NCBI GenBank assembly: GCA_028687645.1
Contig: JAQTZQ010000005.1
Coordinates: forward strand, 1-62,095
DNA: 62,095 bases
From: Rhodocyclaceae bacterium
GTDB lineage: Bacteria > Pseudomonadota > Gammaproteobacteria > Burkholderiales > Rhodocyclaceae
Direction of reading: 5' to 3'
The position numbers and the translations under genes were made by a program. The notes below the pieces were generated by a model, which saw only the letters and a program-made list of their open reading frames with translations, did not search any database and was not told the origin of the DNA. Positions 9,208 to 18,113 of the stretch are shown here, piece by piece (position 1 is the first letter of the stretch; each line of letters begins with the position of its first letter).

Positions 9208-11505
9208 ATGAGCCACTCCCCGTCCGTCACCAACGATTTTCGCCCCAAGTATTCACGCTGGCTGTGGCCGGCTCTGGTCTTTTGCATCCTGACGGCACTC
9301 GTTTTTTGGCTTGCACGCTGGCAGGAAAACCTCCAAAGCCTGGAGCTGGAAGCTGCCGCCAGCATTGATAGCGCCGCCAACATCACTAACCTGCGCGAGC
9401 GCTTGAAACTGCACGCCCAGTTTCTTCGCTCACTCAAAGCCTTTGCTGCCGCCAATTTGGTGCCAGCCGACAATCTCCAGGCCTGGCAGCGTTACGCCGA
9501 CGAAGTTGATGTCGGACACAACCTGCCGGGACTACTCGCCTTTGCCTATGCCCCCGCGATCCATCGACATCAAGTCGATGCGCTGGTGGCCCGGATTAAG
9601 GAGCAAGCCAACAATCCTGACTTCAACATCAAGCCATCCGGGAACGACGACAAAATTGTGCCGCTCGTCTTTATCGCGCCCAACGGGGTGGTACAGAAAC
9701 AAGCGCTCGGCTTCAACCTGCTGTCCGACAACGCCCACCGTGAAGTCATTGAGGCGGCAGTTGTCAGCCAGGACGTCGCACTTTCAGGCCCGCTAGTTCG
9801 GGTCTTCGACAAAGAAACCCAACGGCCCGGATTTGTCTTGGCTCAGGCCATTTTCCACCACGACCTGCCGACCAGGACAATAGCCGAACGGCGTCTGGCA
9901 TTGGCCGGCATCGTCATGATGGGCTACCGCGTTGACGATTTTATTGATGCGCTTAAAAGCAGCTTTGCCAACCGCTTCGCCCTTCAGGTTTTCGATGATG
10001 GCAATGCTGATCGCAGCGTTGATCGCCCCCCCGAACTGATTTATGACTCCCATCCATCCCTGCCAGCGACTGCCGATAACCACATCATGCATCGCGAACT
10101 GGATTTTGGTGGGCGTAACTGGATACTCAAGTTCAGAGAACTGCCCTACAGCGGCATCAGTGGCACCATTGATCGCCCCCGGTTAATTGTCATCACCGGC
10201 CTGCTGGGGAATATCCTGATCGCCCTGCTGATTTTTTACCTGACCACGCATCGCGAGCGTGCCGAGCACTACAGCCATAAACTGACCGGCAAACTAGCGC
10301 GCTCCGAAGAGCGCTTCCGCCTCGCTGCTCGCGGCACCAACGATGGGCTGTGGGATCAAAACCTGGTCACTGGCGAAGATTATCTTTCGGCACGCGTAGG
10401 CGAGATCCTCAATCTCCCATCCAATGAAGCGCCGCAGAACTCCGTGGAGTTCATTGCCCGCGTGCACCCCGACGATGAGTCGAAACGCCGAGCGGCGCTG
10501 GGCAAACATTTTCACGAGCAGGCACCCTACGATGTTGAGTTGCGCGTGCGTAATCAGGCGCAAGAGTGGAGTTGGATTCGCTTACGGGGCGAGGCCGTGC
10601 GCGATGCCAATGGCCGCGTCACCCGCATGGCTGGCTCGATTTCCGACATTACCGAATTACGCCGCGCCCAGGCCGAACTCCTTGAGCACCGCGACCACTT
10701 GCAGGAACTGGTTGCTCAGCGCACCGCCAGACTCGATCAAGCCCTGCTCGAGGCGCGTGCGGCAACCATCGCCAAATCGGAGTTTCTCGCCAATATGTCA
10801 CACGAACTGCGCACGCCCATGCATGCCATCCTTAGTTTTTCCGAATTGGGACAGCGCCGCTCGATTGCTGGCACTGACGAAAAAATCCCGGTATTTTTCA
10901 GTCGCATTGCCCAAAGTGCAGATCGCCTGCTCCATTTGATCGACGACTTGCTCGACCTGTCCAAACTGGAAGCCGGGCGGATGGAAATGAGCTATGGCAA
11001 AACCAGCCTGCCGGCGCTGATTCATGGTGTCCACAACCAACTGGAGTCGCTAATGCAGCAACGTGGCCTTCGTCTCGAACTGGAGTCCTGCCCAGAGGCT
11101 GAGCAGATTTGCATTGATTCCAAGCGGATCGAACAGGTGGTGCATAACCTGCTCGCCAATGCCATCAAGTTTTCACCGAATAACGGAGAAATTCGCATCT
11201 CAATGAGCAGCACTCAGCTACCGCGCGGTCGACGGGCAAATGATGATGGTTTTTTACCGGCAATCTGCGTACAAATTACCGATGACGGCCCGGGCATTCC
11301 CCATGACGAGCTGGAATCCATTTTTGGCAAGTTCACCCAGAGTAGCGCAACCAATACTGGCGCCGGCGGCACAGGGCTCGGCTTGGCAATCTGTCAGGAA
11401 ATCGTCACTCGGCACCGTGGTACGATAAGTGCCGCAAACAATACCAGCGGGGGAGCCTGTTTCACCATCACCCTGCCAACAAGCTGCGGGCAGGAGCTCA
11501 AATAA
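9208..11505 (+). CDS. CHASE-PAS sensor histidine kinase
   Basis: This 765-residue kinase has a membrane helix at about 16-36, a periplasmic CHASE domain at about 70-290, a second helix at about 330-350, a PAS domain of the PAS_3 type at about 370-490, and a short coiled coil. The HisKA domain carries phospho-acceptor H532 (NMSHELRTP), and the HATPase domain has N box (NNLLANAIKF), G1 (DDGPGIP) and G2 (GGTGLGLAI). CHASE domains sense small extracellular ligands. I chose the ATG at 9208; a TTG three codons upstream (9199) is possible. There is no receiver within the protein: the two receivers are encoded in the next two genes, the first only 2 bp away. Confidence 0.93.
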   Translation: MSHSPSVTNDFRPKYSRWLWPALVFCILTALVFWLARWQENLQSLELEAAASIDSAANITNLRERLKLHAQFLRSLKAFAAANLVPADNLQAWQRYADEVDVGHNLPGLLAFAYAPAIHRHQVDALVARIKEQANNPDFNIKPSGNDDKIVPLVFIAPNGVVQKQALGFNLLSDNAHREVIEAAVVSQDVALSGPLVRVFDKETQRPGFVLAQAIFHHDLPTRTIAERRLALAGIVMMGYRVDDFIDALKSSFANRFALQVFDDGNADRSVDRPPELIYDSHPSLPATADNHIMHRELDFGGRNWILKFRELPYSGISGTIDRPRLIVITGLLGNILIALLIFYLTTHRERAEHYSHKLTGKLARSEERFRLAARGTNDGLWDQNLVTGEDYLSARVGEILNLPSNEAPQNSVEFIARVHPDDESKRRAALGKHFHEQAPYDVELRVRNQAQEWSWIRLRGEAVRDANGRVTRMAGSISDITELRRAQAELLEHRDHLQELVAQRTARLDQALLEARAATIAKSEFLANMSHELRTPMHAILSFSELGQRRSIAGTDEKIPVFFSRIAQSADRLLHLIDDLLDLSKLEAGRMEMSYGKTSLPALIHGVHNQLESLMQQRGLRLELESCPEAEQICIDSKRIEQVVHNLLANAIKFSPNNGEIRISMSSTQLPRGRRANDDGFLPAICVQITDDGPGIPHDELESIFGKFTQSSATNTGAGGTGLGLAICQEIVTRHRGTISAANNTSGGACFTITLPTSCGQELK

Positions 11506-11507
11506 CG

Positions 11508-12416
11508 ATGGCACATGTTCTGTTGGTTGATGATGAAGAACTCAATCTGGAAATTCTCCTGGAGTACTTTGATGACGAGCCGGATTTCACGCTCGAAACC
11601 GCTGCCGATGGCGAGATCGCCTGGGAGATGCTGCAAGACGACAGCAAGCAATTCGACCTGATTTTGCTCGACCGCATGATGCCTCGCCTTGATGGCATCG
11701 GCCTGCTCCGCCGCATGATGGGCGTACCTCGACTGGCGCTGATTCCCGTCGTGTTGCAAACCGCCGCCGGCTCAGCCGAGCAAGTTCGCGAAGGCATGGA
11801 AGCCGGTGCTTATTACTATCTGACCAAGCCTTACCGGCGCGATGCCTTGCTGGCAATTGCGCATTCAGCCATCACTGACGCCAGATCGCGGCGCAGTTTG
11901 CGCCATCAATTGCATGAGCACATCGGCGCACTACAGTTTCTCAGTCACGGCCAGTTTCGCGTGCGCACCATCGATGAGGCTAGCCAACTGGCTGCCTTCA
12001 TCGCCCAAGCCTGCCCCAACCCCGAGGCATCGGTGCTGGGCATTTCCGAACTACTGGTCAATGGTGTCGAGCATGGCAATCTCGGCATATCGTACGATGA
12101 CAAGGCCAGCTTGAAGCTCAACGACAACTGGCGCGAGGAGATCGATCGGCGCACAGCCCTTCCCGAAAATTCTTCCAAACGTGTCATCCTCGATTTTCAG
12201 CGTGACGGAAAACGCATCACGCTACGCTTCACCGATGAAGGTAGCGGCTTTGCCTGGCAGGATTATCTGGAAATGAACCCTGAACGTGCCTGCGATCCAA
12301 ATGGTCGCGGTATTGCTCTGGCTCGCATGTTGAGTTTCAGCAAAATTCATTATGAAGGCTGTGGCAATGTCGCAGTCGCTACCCTTACCGATCCTTCCGA
12401 CGGGCAATCAGCATGA
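11508..12416 (+). CDS. Receiver domain fused to RsbW-like HATPase
   Basis: Residues 1-125 form a response-regulator receiver with D55 as the phosphorylation site (LILLDRMMP) and K107 (LTKP). Residues about 150-295 form an anti-sigma-type GHKL ATPase with N box ELLVNGVEHGN and G1-like DEGSGF. There is no DNA-binding domain. The family relationship is to RsbW/SpoIIAB serine kinases, so the likely output is phosphorylation or sequestration of a STAS or sigma partner. The 4-base overlap ATGA joins it to the phosphatase gene. Confidence 0.88.
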   Translation: MAHVLLVDDEELNLEILLEYFDDEPDFTLETAADGEIAWEMLQDDSKQFDLILLDRMMPRLDGIGLLRRMMGVPRLALIPVVLQTAAGSAEQVREGMEAGAYYYLTKPYRRDALLAIAHSAITDARSRRSLRHQLHEHIGALQFLSHGQFRVRTIDEASQLAAFIAQACPNPEASVLGISELLVNGVEHGNLGISYDDKASLKLNDNWREEIDRRTALPENSSKRVILDFQRDGKRITLRFTDEGSGFAWQDYLEMNPERACDPNGRGIALARMLSFSKIHYEGCGNVAVATLTDPSDGQSA

Positions 12417-13954
12417 GCACAACGGCAAATTCGATGAAAGTTCTGGCGGTTGATGACAATCGCACCAATCTTCATATCCTCCAGGTATTCCTCAAAAAGC
12501 TCGGCCACCAAGTCATTTCAGCCGAGAACGGTGAGGAGGCGGTTGAGCAGTTCGCCAGAGAGCGTCCAGATATTGTCCTCCTTGATATCATGATGCCGAT
12601 CATGGATGGATTCGAGGCGGCTCGACGCATCAAGGCGATGGACTCAGACCGCTGCACACCGGTAATTTTTCTCTCGGCACTCAATCGCGATGAAAACCTG
12701 CTCGAAGGGCTGGAAGCCGGCGCCGATGATTATCTGACTAAGCCCATCAACTTTGTTGTGCTCGAAGCCAAGTTGCGTTCAATGCAGCGTTCACTGCAAT
12801 TGCAACAAGAGTCAGCCGACACCTTGAATCGCCTGAAAGCTATTTCAGACAATATTTTTGAGTCCATCATCACGATTGATGAGCGCGGCACAATGGTTAC
12901 GGTCAACCGGGCAACTGGGCGGATTTTTGGTTGGGAGAGCGCCGAATTGATCGGAAAAAACGTCAATATGCTGATGCCCGAGCCTTACCACGGCGAGCAT
13001 GACAGCTACCTGTCGCGCTATCTGGCCGATGGCTTGCCTCGCATCATTGGCCAGGAGCGCGAAGCGCTCGCCAAACGCAAGGATGGCAGTACCTTCCCGA
13101 TTAATTTGGGTGTCACTGAAGTCATGCTCGAGAACAAGCGCATGTTTATCGGTGTCGTGCGGGACATTTCAGACCGCAAGCGTATTGACGAACAATTGAA
13201 AGATAACGCCTTGCGACTGCAAGAGTATTTCAACCAGACCCAATCCGAGCAACACCTCGCCATGCGTCTGATGGAAATGCAACTGCATCGTGCCGGACTC
13301 AAGGATAAATCCCTGCGTTACAAAGTCATTCCAGCTGAAAATTTCAGCGGCGATATTGTTGCTGCCGCTCGTTCAAGCGAGGGTCGCTTATACGCCCTGC
13401 TTGCTGACGCCACCGGCCACGGTTTGACTGCTGCAATCAGCGTCATGCCGGTGTTGGCCATTTTCTATCGCATGGCGGCCACTAACCGCACCGTGCGTGA
13501 AATCATCAGCGAGCTCAATCAACAATTGAAAGAATCGATGCCTACCGGTCGCTTCGTTGCTGCCACACTGATTTGTCTGGATGGCGAAATGCAATCCGGT
13601 GAGATATGGGTCGGCGGAACACCAGAAGCGATCTTGTGTGACCGTTGGGGACGAGAAGAACAAGTCTTCAACTCAGCCAATTTGCCGCTAGGTATCGTTG
13701 AAACCCATGAACTCGATTGCCACCCGGTAAAGTTCAGTTGGCTCAAAGAAAGCCAAATCATTCTTTGTTCCGATGGGTTGCTAGAAGCAGAAAACCGCGA
13801 AGGTCAGCAATTCGGACACATCGGCCTCAATCACGCCATTTCCAACACTGGCCCTCACAATCGTTTCACCCAGATTGAGGCGGCGCTGCGCAATCACCTC
13901 GATGGTGCTTTGGCCAGTGACGATATTTCACTCATGATCATCGATTGCCCTTAA
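12413..13954 (+). CDS. Receiver-PAS-PP2C (SpoIIE/RsbU-like) phosphatase
   Basis: The 513-residue protein has a receiver with D58 (IVLLDIMMP), a PAS domain at about 140-260 (IFESIITIDERG and FGWESAELIGKNVNML), a short coiled coil, and a SpoIIE-type PP2C phosphatase from about 300. Metal-binding acidic residues are visible in SGDIVAA, LLADATGHG and CSDGLLEA and DDISLMI. Such phosphatases dephosphorylate STAS anti-anti-sigma proteins. It is translationally coupled to the receiver-ATPase gene, which would supply the opposing kinase activity. Confidence 0.92.
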   Translation: MSTTANSMKVLAVDDNRTNLHILQVFLKKLGHQVISAENGEEAVEQFARERPDIVLLDIMMPIMDGFEAARRIKAMDSDRCTPVIFLSALNRDENLLEGLEAGADDYLTKPINFVVLEAKLRSMQRSLQLQQESADTLNRLKAISDNIFESIITIDERGTMVTVNRATGRIFGWESAELIGKNVNMLMPEPYHGEHDSYLSRYLADGLPRIIGQEREALAKRKDGSTFPINLGVTEVMLENKRMFIGVVRDISDRKRIDEQLKDNALRLQEYFNQTQSEQHLAMRLMEMQLHRAGLKDKSLRYKVIPAENFSGDIVAAARSSEGRLYALLADATGHGLTAAISVMPVLAIFYRMAATNRTVREIISELNQQLKESMPTGRFVAATLICLDGEMQSGEIWVGGTPEAILCDRWGREEQVFNSANLPLGIVETHELDCHPVKFSWLKESQIILCSDGLLEAENREGQQFGHIGLNHAISNTGPHNRFTQIEAALRNHLDGALASDDISLMIIDCP

Positions 13955-13970
13955 CCCCAGGAGATTGACT

Positions 13971-14867
13971 ATGCATTTGTTGAAACTCGCCTCAGCTGCG
14001 GCCCTCGCCATCAGCCTAGTCCCACCAGTTGCCCTCGCTCAGGAGTCTTCGACCCTCAAGAAGATCAAGGACACTGGCAGTATCACCCTCGGCCACCGCG
14101 AATCATCGATTCCCTTCTCCTACTACGACGACAAACAGCAAGTGATTGGTTATTCCCATGAACTCATGCTCAAAGTTGTAGAAGACATCAAGACAAACCT
14201 CAAGCTAAACAGGCTTGACATCAAGTTGATGCCTGTCACGTCGGCCAATCGCATTACATTAATCCAAAATGGCACGGTTGATATCGAATGTGGCTCGACC
14301 ACCAACAATACCGAACGCCAAAAGCAAGTCAGTTTCTCCACCACTATCTTCGTCATCGGCACCAAGCTGATGACCAGAAAAGATCGGGATATCAGAGATT
14401 TCGCAGATCTCACTGGCAAAAACGTGGTCACCACTGCCGGCACCACTTCCGAGCGACTGCTGCGCAAGATGAATGAAGAGAAACAGATGAAGATGAACGT
14501 GATCTCCGCCAAAGACCACGGTGAAGCCTTCCTGACCCTTGAAACCGGTCGTGCCGTTGCCTTTATGATGGATGATGCACTGCTCTTCGGCGAAATGGCC
14601 AAGGCTAAAAAGCCGGGCGACTGGATCGTGACGGGTACCGCACAATCGAAGGAAGCCTATGGCTGCATGCTGCGCAAGGATGATCCGGTTTTCAAGAAGA
14701 TGGTCGATGCGGCCCTAAGCAAAGCCATGACCTCAGGCGATGTCGAAAAAATCTACGCCAAGTGGTTTATGGCACCGATTCCACCCAAGGGCCTGAATCT
14801 GAACATGCCGCTGTCGGATGAGATGAGGGCGGCCTACCAAGCACCGAATGACAAGGCGTTTGAATAG
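13971..14867 (+). CDS. Periplasmic amino-acid-binding protein (GltI-like)
   Basis: This 298-residue family-3 solute-binding protein has a signal peptide ending at about ALAQ and ligand-site segments typical of glutamate/aspartate-binding GltI (ESSIPFSYY, GSTTNNTERQKQVSFS, TTAGTTSERLLR). AGGAG at 13959-13963, seven bases or so before the ATG at 13971, decides the start over the in-frame TTG at 13965. No permease or ATPase gene is nearby. Following the phosphatase by 16 bp, it may act as a ligand-delivery component for the CHASE sensor rather than for uptake; that is inference. Confidence 0.9.
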   Translation: MHLLKLASAAALAISLVPPVALAQESSTLKKIKDTGSITLGHRESSIPFSYYDDKQQVIGYSHELMLKVVEDIKTNLKLNRLDIKLMPVTSANRITLIQNGTVDIECGSTTNNTERQKQVSFSTTIFVIGTKLMTRKDRDIRDFADLTGKNVVTTAGTTSERLLRKMNEEKQMKMNVISAKDHGEAFLTLETGRAVAFMMDDALLFGEMAKAKKPGDWIVTGTAQSKEAYGCMLRKDDPVFKKMVDAALSKAMTSGDVEKIYAKWFMAPIPPKGLNLNMPLSDEMRAAYQAPNDKAFE

Positions 14868-14916
14868 ATTGTTACGGTCAACAGGCTTTTGGAGGCAAAA
14901 ATTCAATCGCCCAGTT

Positions 14917-14946
14917 AAAAAAAAGCCGGGCAAAACCCGGCTTTTT
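14917..14946. terminator. Bidirectional terminator between binding protein and rplQ
   Basis: A run of eight A, GCCGGG, a five-base loop CAAAA-type, CCCGGC and five T form a hairpin with T-tracts on both strands. It can end both the + strand signalling operon and the - strand alpha operon. Confidence 0.9.
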
Positions 14947-14965
14947 AAATTTCAGCAAGTATGCC

Positions 14966-15361
14966 TTAGGCTTCGTCAGCCACTTCAACAGCTTCCGTCA
15001 CTTCCGGACGGTCGACCAGTTCGACGAAGGCCATCGGTGCGTTGTCGCCAACACGGAAACCACACTTGAGAATGCGCAAATAGCCGCCCGGACGGGTTGC
15101 ATAACGCGGCCCGATTTCAGCGAACAATTTGACCACAATTTCACGATCACGCAAGCGGTCAAAAGCCAGGCGCTTGTTAGCCAAAGTCGGGGTTCTACCA
15201 AGGGTGATCATTGGCTCGACCACACGACGAAGTTCCTTGGCTTTTGGCAACGTGGTCTTGATAGCCTCGTGGCGGAGCAGTGAAACAGTCATGTTGCGCA
15301 GCATCGCCAGGCGATGGCTGGTAGTACGATTCAGTTTGCGAAGTCCATTGCGGTGACGCAT
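14966..15361 (-). CDS. rplQ: 50S ribosomal protein L17
   Basis: L17 is a large-subunit protein near the peptide exit tunnel. The 131-residue sequence starts [17 protein letters not shown], the family signature, and carries [14 protein letters not shown]. It is the last gene of the alpha operon, directly after rpoA and before a strong terminator. The acidic C-terminal tail ([11 protein letters not shown]) is slightly longer than in E. coli. Confidence 0.98.
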   Translation of the reverse strand: MRHRNGLRKLNRTTSHRLAMLRNMTVSLLRHEAIKTTLPKAKELRRVVEPMITLGRTPTLANKRLAFDRLRDREIVVKLFAEIGPRYATRPGGYLRILKCGFRVGDNAPMAFVELVDRPEVTEAVEVADEA

Positions 15362-15417
15362 GGTTAATCCTTTCTATATTCTGCAGGCGTCCCTTGACAG
15401 CCCGAGCCGGAAAAAAC

Positions 15418-16392
15418 TTAGATTTTTTCCAGACCGGCGGGCGGCCAATTTTCAAGTTTCATGCCGAGCGTTAAACCACGCGCAGCCAAAACTTCCTTGA
15501 TCTCGTTCAGTGATTTGCGACCCAGATTTGGCGTTTTGAGAAGTTCATTCTCACTGCGCTGAATCAAGTCACCGATGTAGTAGATGTTCTCGGCCTTGAG
15601 ACAATTGGCCGAACGAACCGTCAACTCAAGATCATCGACAGGGCGCAGCAAGACCGGATCAACCTGGGCCGGTTTGGACGCCTCAATGGTCGGCGCGGTG
15701 CCTTCCAGATCAGCAAAAACCGACAATTGCTCCATCAGTACGCGCGCCGCGTAACGAATTGCTTCTTCTGGCTCAACCACACCATTGGTCTCGATATCGA
15801 CAATCAACTTGTCCAGATCGGTACGTTGCTCAACGCGAGCACTTTCAACGGCATAGGCAACACGACGAATCGGACTGAACGAAGCGTCCAGAACCAATTT
15901 ACCGATTGTCTTTGAATCGCCGAGATTGCGCATCGTACCAGGCACGTAACCACGACCTTTTTCGACCTTGATCTCCATCACCAACTTGCCACCAGGAGAC
16001 AGGTGAGCGATCACATGCTCGGGATTGATGATCTCTACGTCGTGAGGCAAATCTATATCGCCGGCACGAACCGGGCCTTCACCTTCTTTTTTAAGGTTCA
16101 GGTTGACCACATCGCGGTTGTGCAACTTGAAAACAATACCCTTAAGATTCAAGAGAATATCAACGACATCTTCCTGAACACCATCAACGGTAGAGTACTC
16201 ATGAAGCACACCTTCAATGCCAACTTCAGTCGGTGCATAGCCGGGCATTGATGAGAGCAGAATACGCCGCAATGCGTTACCCAAAGTATGACCGTAGCCG
16301 CGTTCGAACGGCTCCATCACTACCTTGGCCTGCACTGGTGAAACGCTCTGCACTTCAATAATGCGGGGTTTGAGAAGTCCACTGTTTTGCAT
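15418..16392 (-). CDS. rpoA: RNA polymerase alpha subunit
   Basis: The 324-residue alpha subunit (E. coli 329) nucleates RNA polymerase assembly. The N-terminal dimerisation domain covers about 1-230 with [20 protein letters not shown]. The C-terminal domain binds UP elements and activators, with R260 ([10 protein letters not shown]) equivalent to E. coli R265. It sits between rpsD and rplQ, the usual alpha-operon order. Confidence 0.99.
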   Translation of the reverse strand: MQNSGLLKPRIIEVQSVSPVQAKVVMEPFERGYGHTLGNALRRILLSSMPGYAPTEVGIEGVLHEYSTVDGVQEDVVDILLNLKGIVFKLHNRDVVNLNLKKEGEGPVRAGDIDLPHDVEIINPEHVIAHLSPGGKLVMEIKVEKGRGYVPGTMRNLGDSKTIGKLVLDASFSPIRRVAYAVESARVEQRTDLDKLIVDIETNGVVEPEEAIRYAARVLMEQLSVFADLEGTAPTIEASKPAQVDPVLLRPVDDLELTVRSANCLKAENIYYIGDLIQRSENELLKTPNLGRKSLNEIKEVLAARGLTLGMKLENWPPAGLEKI

Positions 16393-16416
16393 GGGCTTGA
16401 TTCCTCTGCTCAGTGA

Positions 16417-17046
16417 TTACTTCGAGTAAAGTTCGATGACAAGGCCTTCGTTCAGCGTAGCCGGCAGCTCGGAGCGCTGTGGCATTGCCTTGAATGTACC
16501 CTTGCCTTCTTTGACATCAACAGCAATCCATTCCGGGAAACCGCGTGATTCGGCAGCAGCAAGTGCGGCTTTACAACGCAGGGAAGCACGGGAACGATCG
16601 GTTAGCTGAACCACATCACCAGCCTTCACAATATAGGAAGGAATGTTGACGCGCTTACCATTAACCAGAACACCATTGTGGCGGACCACCTGGCGAGATT
16701 CGGCGCGCGAAGCACCAAACCCCATGCGGTATGCCACTGAATCCAGGCGGGACTCAAGCAACTGTAGAAGATTTTCGCCTGTCTGACCCTTACGGCGATC
16801 AGCTTCGAAGAAAGTCTTGCGGAATTGGCCTTCAAGAACACCGTAGGTACGGCGAATCTTTTGCTTGGCACGGAGGTGAACGCCGTAGTCAGACAGACGG
16901 GCACCAGATTTTTGACCGTGCTGGCCAGGAGCATACGAACGACGCTCGATAGCGCACTTGTCGGTAAAGCACTTTTCACCCTTGAGGAAGAGCTTCTCAC
17001 CCTCGCGGCGGCACTGACGGCATTTCGGATCGAGATTACGAGCCAC
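16417..17046 (-). CDS. rpsD: 30S ribosomal protein S4, zinc type
   Basis: S4 initiates 30S assembly and in E. coli represses the alpha operon. The 209-residue protein carries C9, C12, C26 and C31 near its N-terminus, a zinc-ribbon form that E. coli S4 lacks. The S4 RNA-binding motif follows at about 97-160 ([13 protein letters not shown]). It lies 12 bp after rpsK. Confidence 0.98.
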   Translation of the reverse strand: MARNLDPKCRQCRREGEKLFLKGEKCFTDKCAIERRSYAPGQHGQKSGARLSDYGVHLRAKQKIRRTYGVLEGQFRKTFFEADRRKGQTGENLLQLLESRLDSVAYRMGFGASRAESRQVVRHNGVLVNGKRVNIPSYIVKAGDVVQLTDRSRASLRCKAALAAAESRGFPEWIAVDVKEGKGTFKAMPQRSELPATLNEGLVIELYSK

Positions 17047-17058
17047 TTGTCTTTCTCC

Positions 17059-17448
17059 TTAAATGCGGCGCTTTTTGGACGGACGGCAACCGTTATGCGG
17101 TACCGGCGTCACATCGGAAATGGAGGTAATTTTCATACCGAGCGAATTGAGCGCGCGGACAGAAGACTCACGACCAGGACCAGGCCCTTTGATACGGACT
17201 TCAACGTTCTTGACGCCGCATTCCTGAGCTGCCTTGCCGGCAGCTTCAGCTGCCACCTGAGCAGCAAACGGAGTGGACTTACGCGAACCGCGGAAGCCTG
17301 CACCACCGGAAGTTGCCCAAGAGAGCGCATTGCCCTGACGGTCGGTAATGGTGATGATGGTGTTATTGAACGACGCGTGAATATGGGCGATGCCCTCAGC
17401 GACGTTCTTTTTAACCTTTTTGCGAACTTTAGTAGCAGTTTTTGCCAT
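17059..17448 (-). CDS. rpsK: 30S ribosomal protein S11
   Basis: S11 lines the platform of the 30S subunit near the mRNA exit. The 129-residue protein has the typical basic N-terminus, [24 protein letters not shown] and the C-terminal [12 protein letters not shown] tail. It lies between rpsM and rpsD. Confidence 0.98.
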   Translation of the reverse strand: MAKTATKVRKKVKKNVAEGIAHIHASFNNTIITITDRQGNALSWATSGGAGFRGSRKSTPFAAQVAAEAAGKAAQECGVKNVEVRIKGPGPGRESSVRALNSLGMKITSISDVTPVPHNGCRPSKKRRI

Positions 17449-17460
17449 GTTCTATCCCTA

Positions 17461-17823
17461 TTACTTCTTGCCAGCGATGGCTTTGCGCGGGCCCTTACGG
17501 GTACGTGCATTAGTGCGGGTACGCTGACCACGGCTGGGCAAGCCTTTGCGGTGGCGCATACCACGATAACAACCAAGATCCATCAGGCGCTTGATGTTCA
17601 TGGTGACTTCGCGACGTAGATCACCTTCAACGGTGAACTTGCCGACTTCATCACGCAATCGATCCATATCCGCGTCGGACAGATCCTTCATTTTGACGGT
17701 ACGAACAACACCGGCCGCGTCACAAATCTTCTGTGCGCGGGTACGGCCGATGCCGAAAATCGCCGTAAGAGCAATTTCAGCATGCTGATGGTTCGGAATG
17801 TTTACCCCTGCGATACGGGCCAT
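17461..17823 (-). CDS. rpsM: 30S ribosomal protein S13
   Basis: S13 sits in the 30S head and contacts the 50S subunit and P-site tRNA. The 120-residue protein starts [14 protein letters not shown] and ends with the conserved basic tail ([16 protein letters not shown]). It starts the alpha operon proper, 48 bp after rpmJ. Confidence 0.98.
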   Translation of the reverse strand: MARIAGVNIPNHQHAEIALTAIFGIGRTRAQKICDAAGVVRTVKMKDLSDADMDRLRDEVGKFTVEGDLRREVTMNIKRLMDLGCYRGMRHRKGLPSRGQRTRTNARTRKGPRKAIAGKK

Positions 17824-17871
17824 CGAATCACTCCACTATTTCAAAATTAACAATTGCCGGACTCGCCACGA

Positions 17872-17985
17872 TTAACCCTGGCGCTGCTTATGACGCGGGT
17901 CCTTGCAAATGATGCGCACGACACCTTTGCGACGGATAACTTTACAGTTACGGCAAATGCGCTTCACTGAAGGTTGTACTTTCAT
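17872..17985 (-). CDS. rpmJ: 50S ribosomal protein L36, zinc type
   Basis: Only 37 codons long, it is easily missed. Translation gives [19 protein letters not shown] through [10 protein letters not shown]. The zinc ligands C11, C14, C27 and H32 are intact. It lies between secY and rpsM as in E. coli, with an AGGAGT ribosome-binding site before the ATG. Confidence 0.97.
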   Translation of the reverse strand: MKVQPSVKRICRNCKVIRRKGVVRIICKDPRHKQRQG

Positions 17986-18064
17986 GATTTACTCCTCGTC
18001 TGCGAGGGCTTGGAAGCAGCCGTGTTTCCTTGCCCTGCGGTTTATTGCGTAGAGAACTTATACT

Positions 18065-18083
18065 TGACCTGAATTTGAGGTCA
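18065..18083. repeat. Inverted repeat TGACCT-N7-AGGTCA between secY and rpmJ
   Basis: A perfect 6-bp inverted repeat with a 7-base spacer lies in the 128-bp gap downstream of secY. It has no T-tract and is too short for a strong terminator. It could be an operator-like site or chance. Confidence 0.3.
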
Positions 18084-18113
18084 TGCTTAATCTATTTGGC
18101 GAGATTCCGCCCT

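Noticed and set aside
16825-17619. 264-codon open frame on the + strand
   Set aside because: It lies opposite rpsD, rpsK and rpsM, and its codon use follows from those genes.
17986-18113. infA between secY and rpmJ
   Set aside because: The stretch is only 128 bases, too short for the 72-codon infA, and no frame is open through it.
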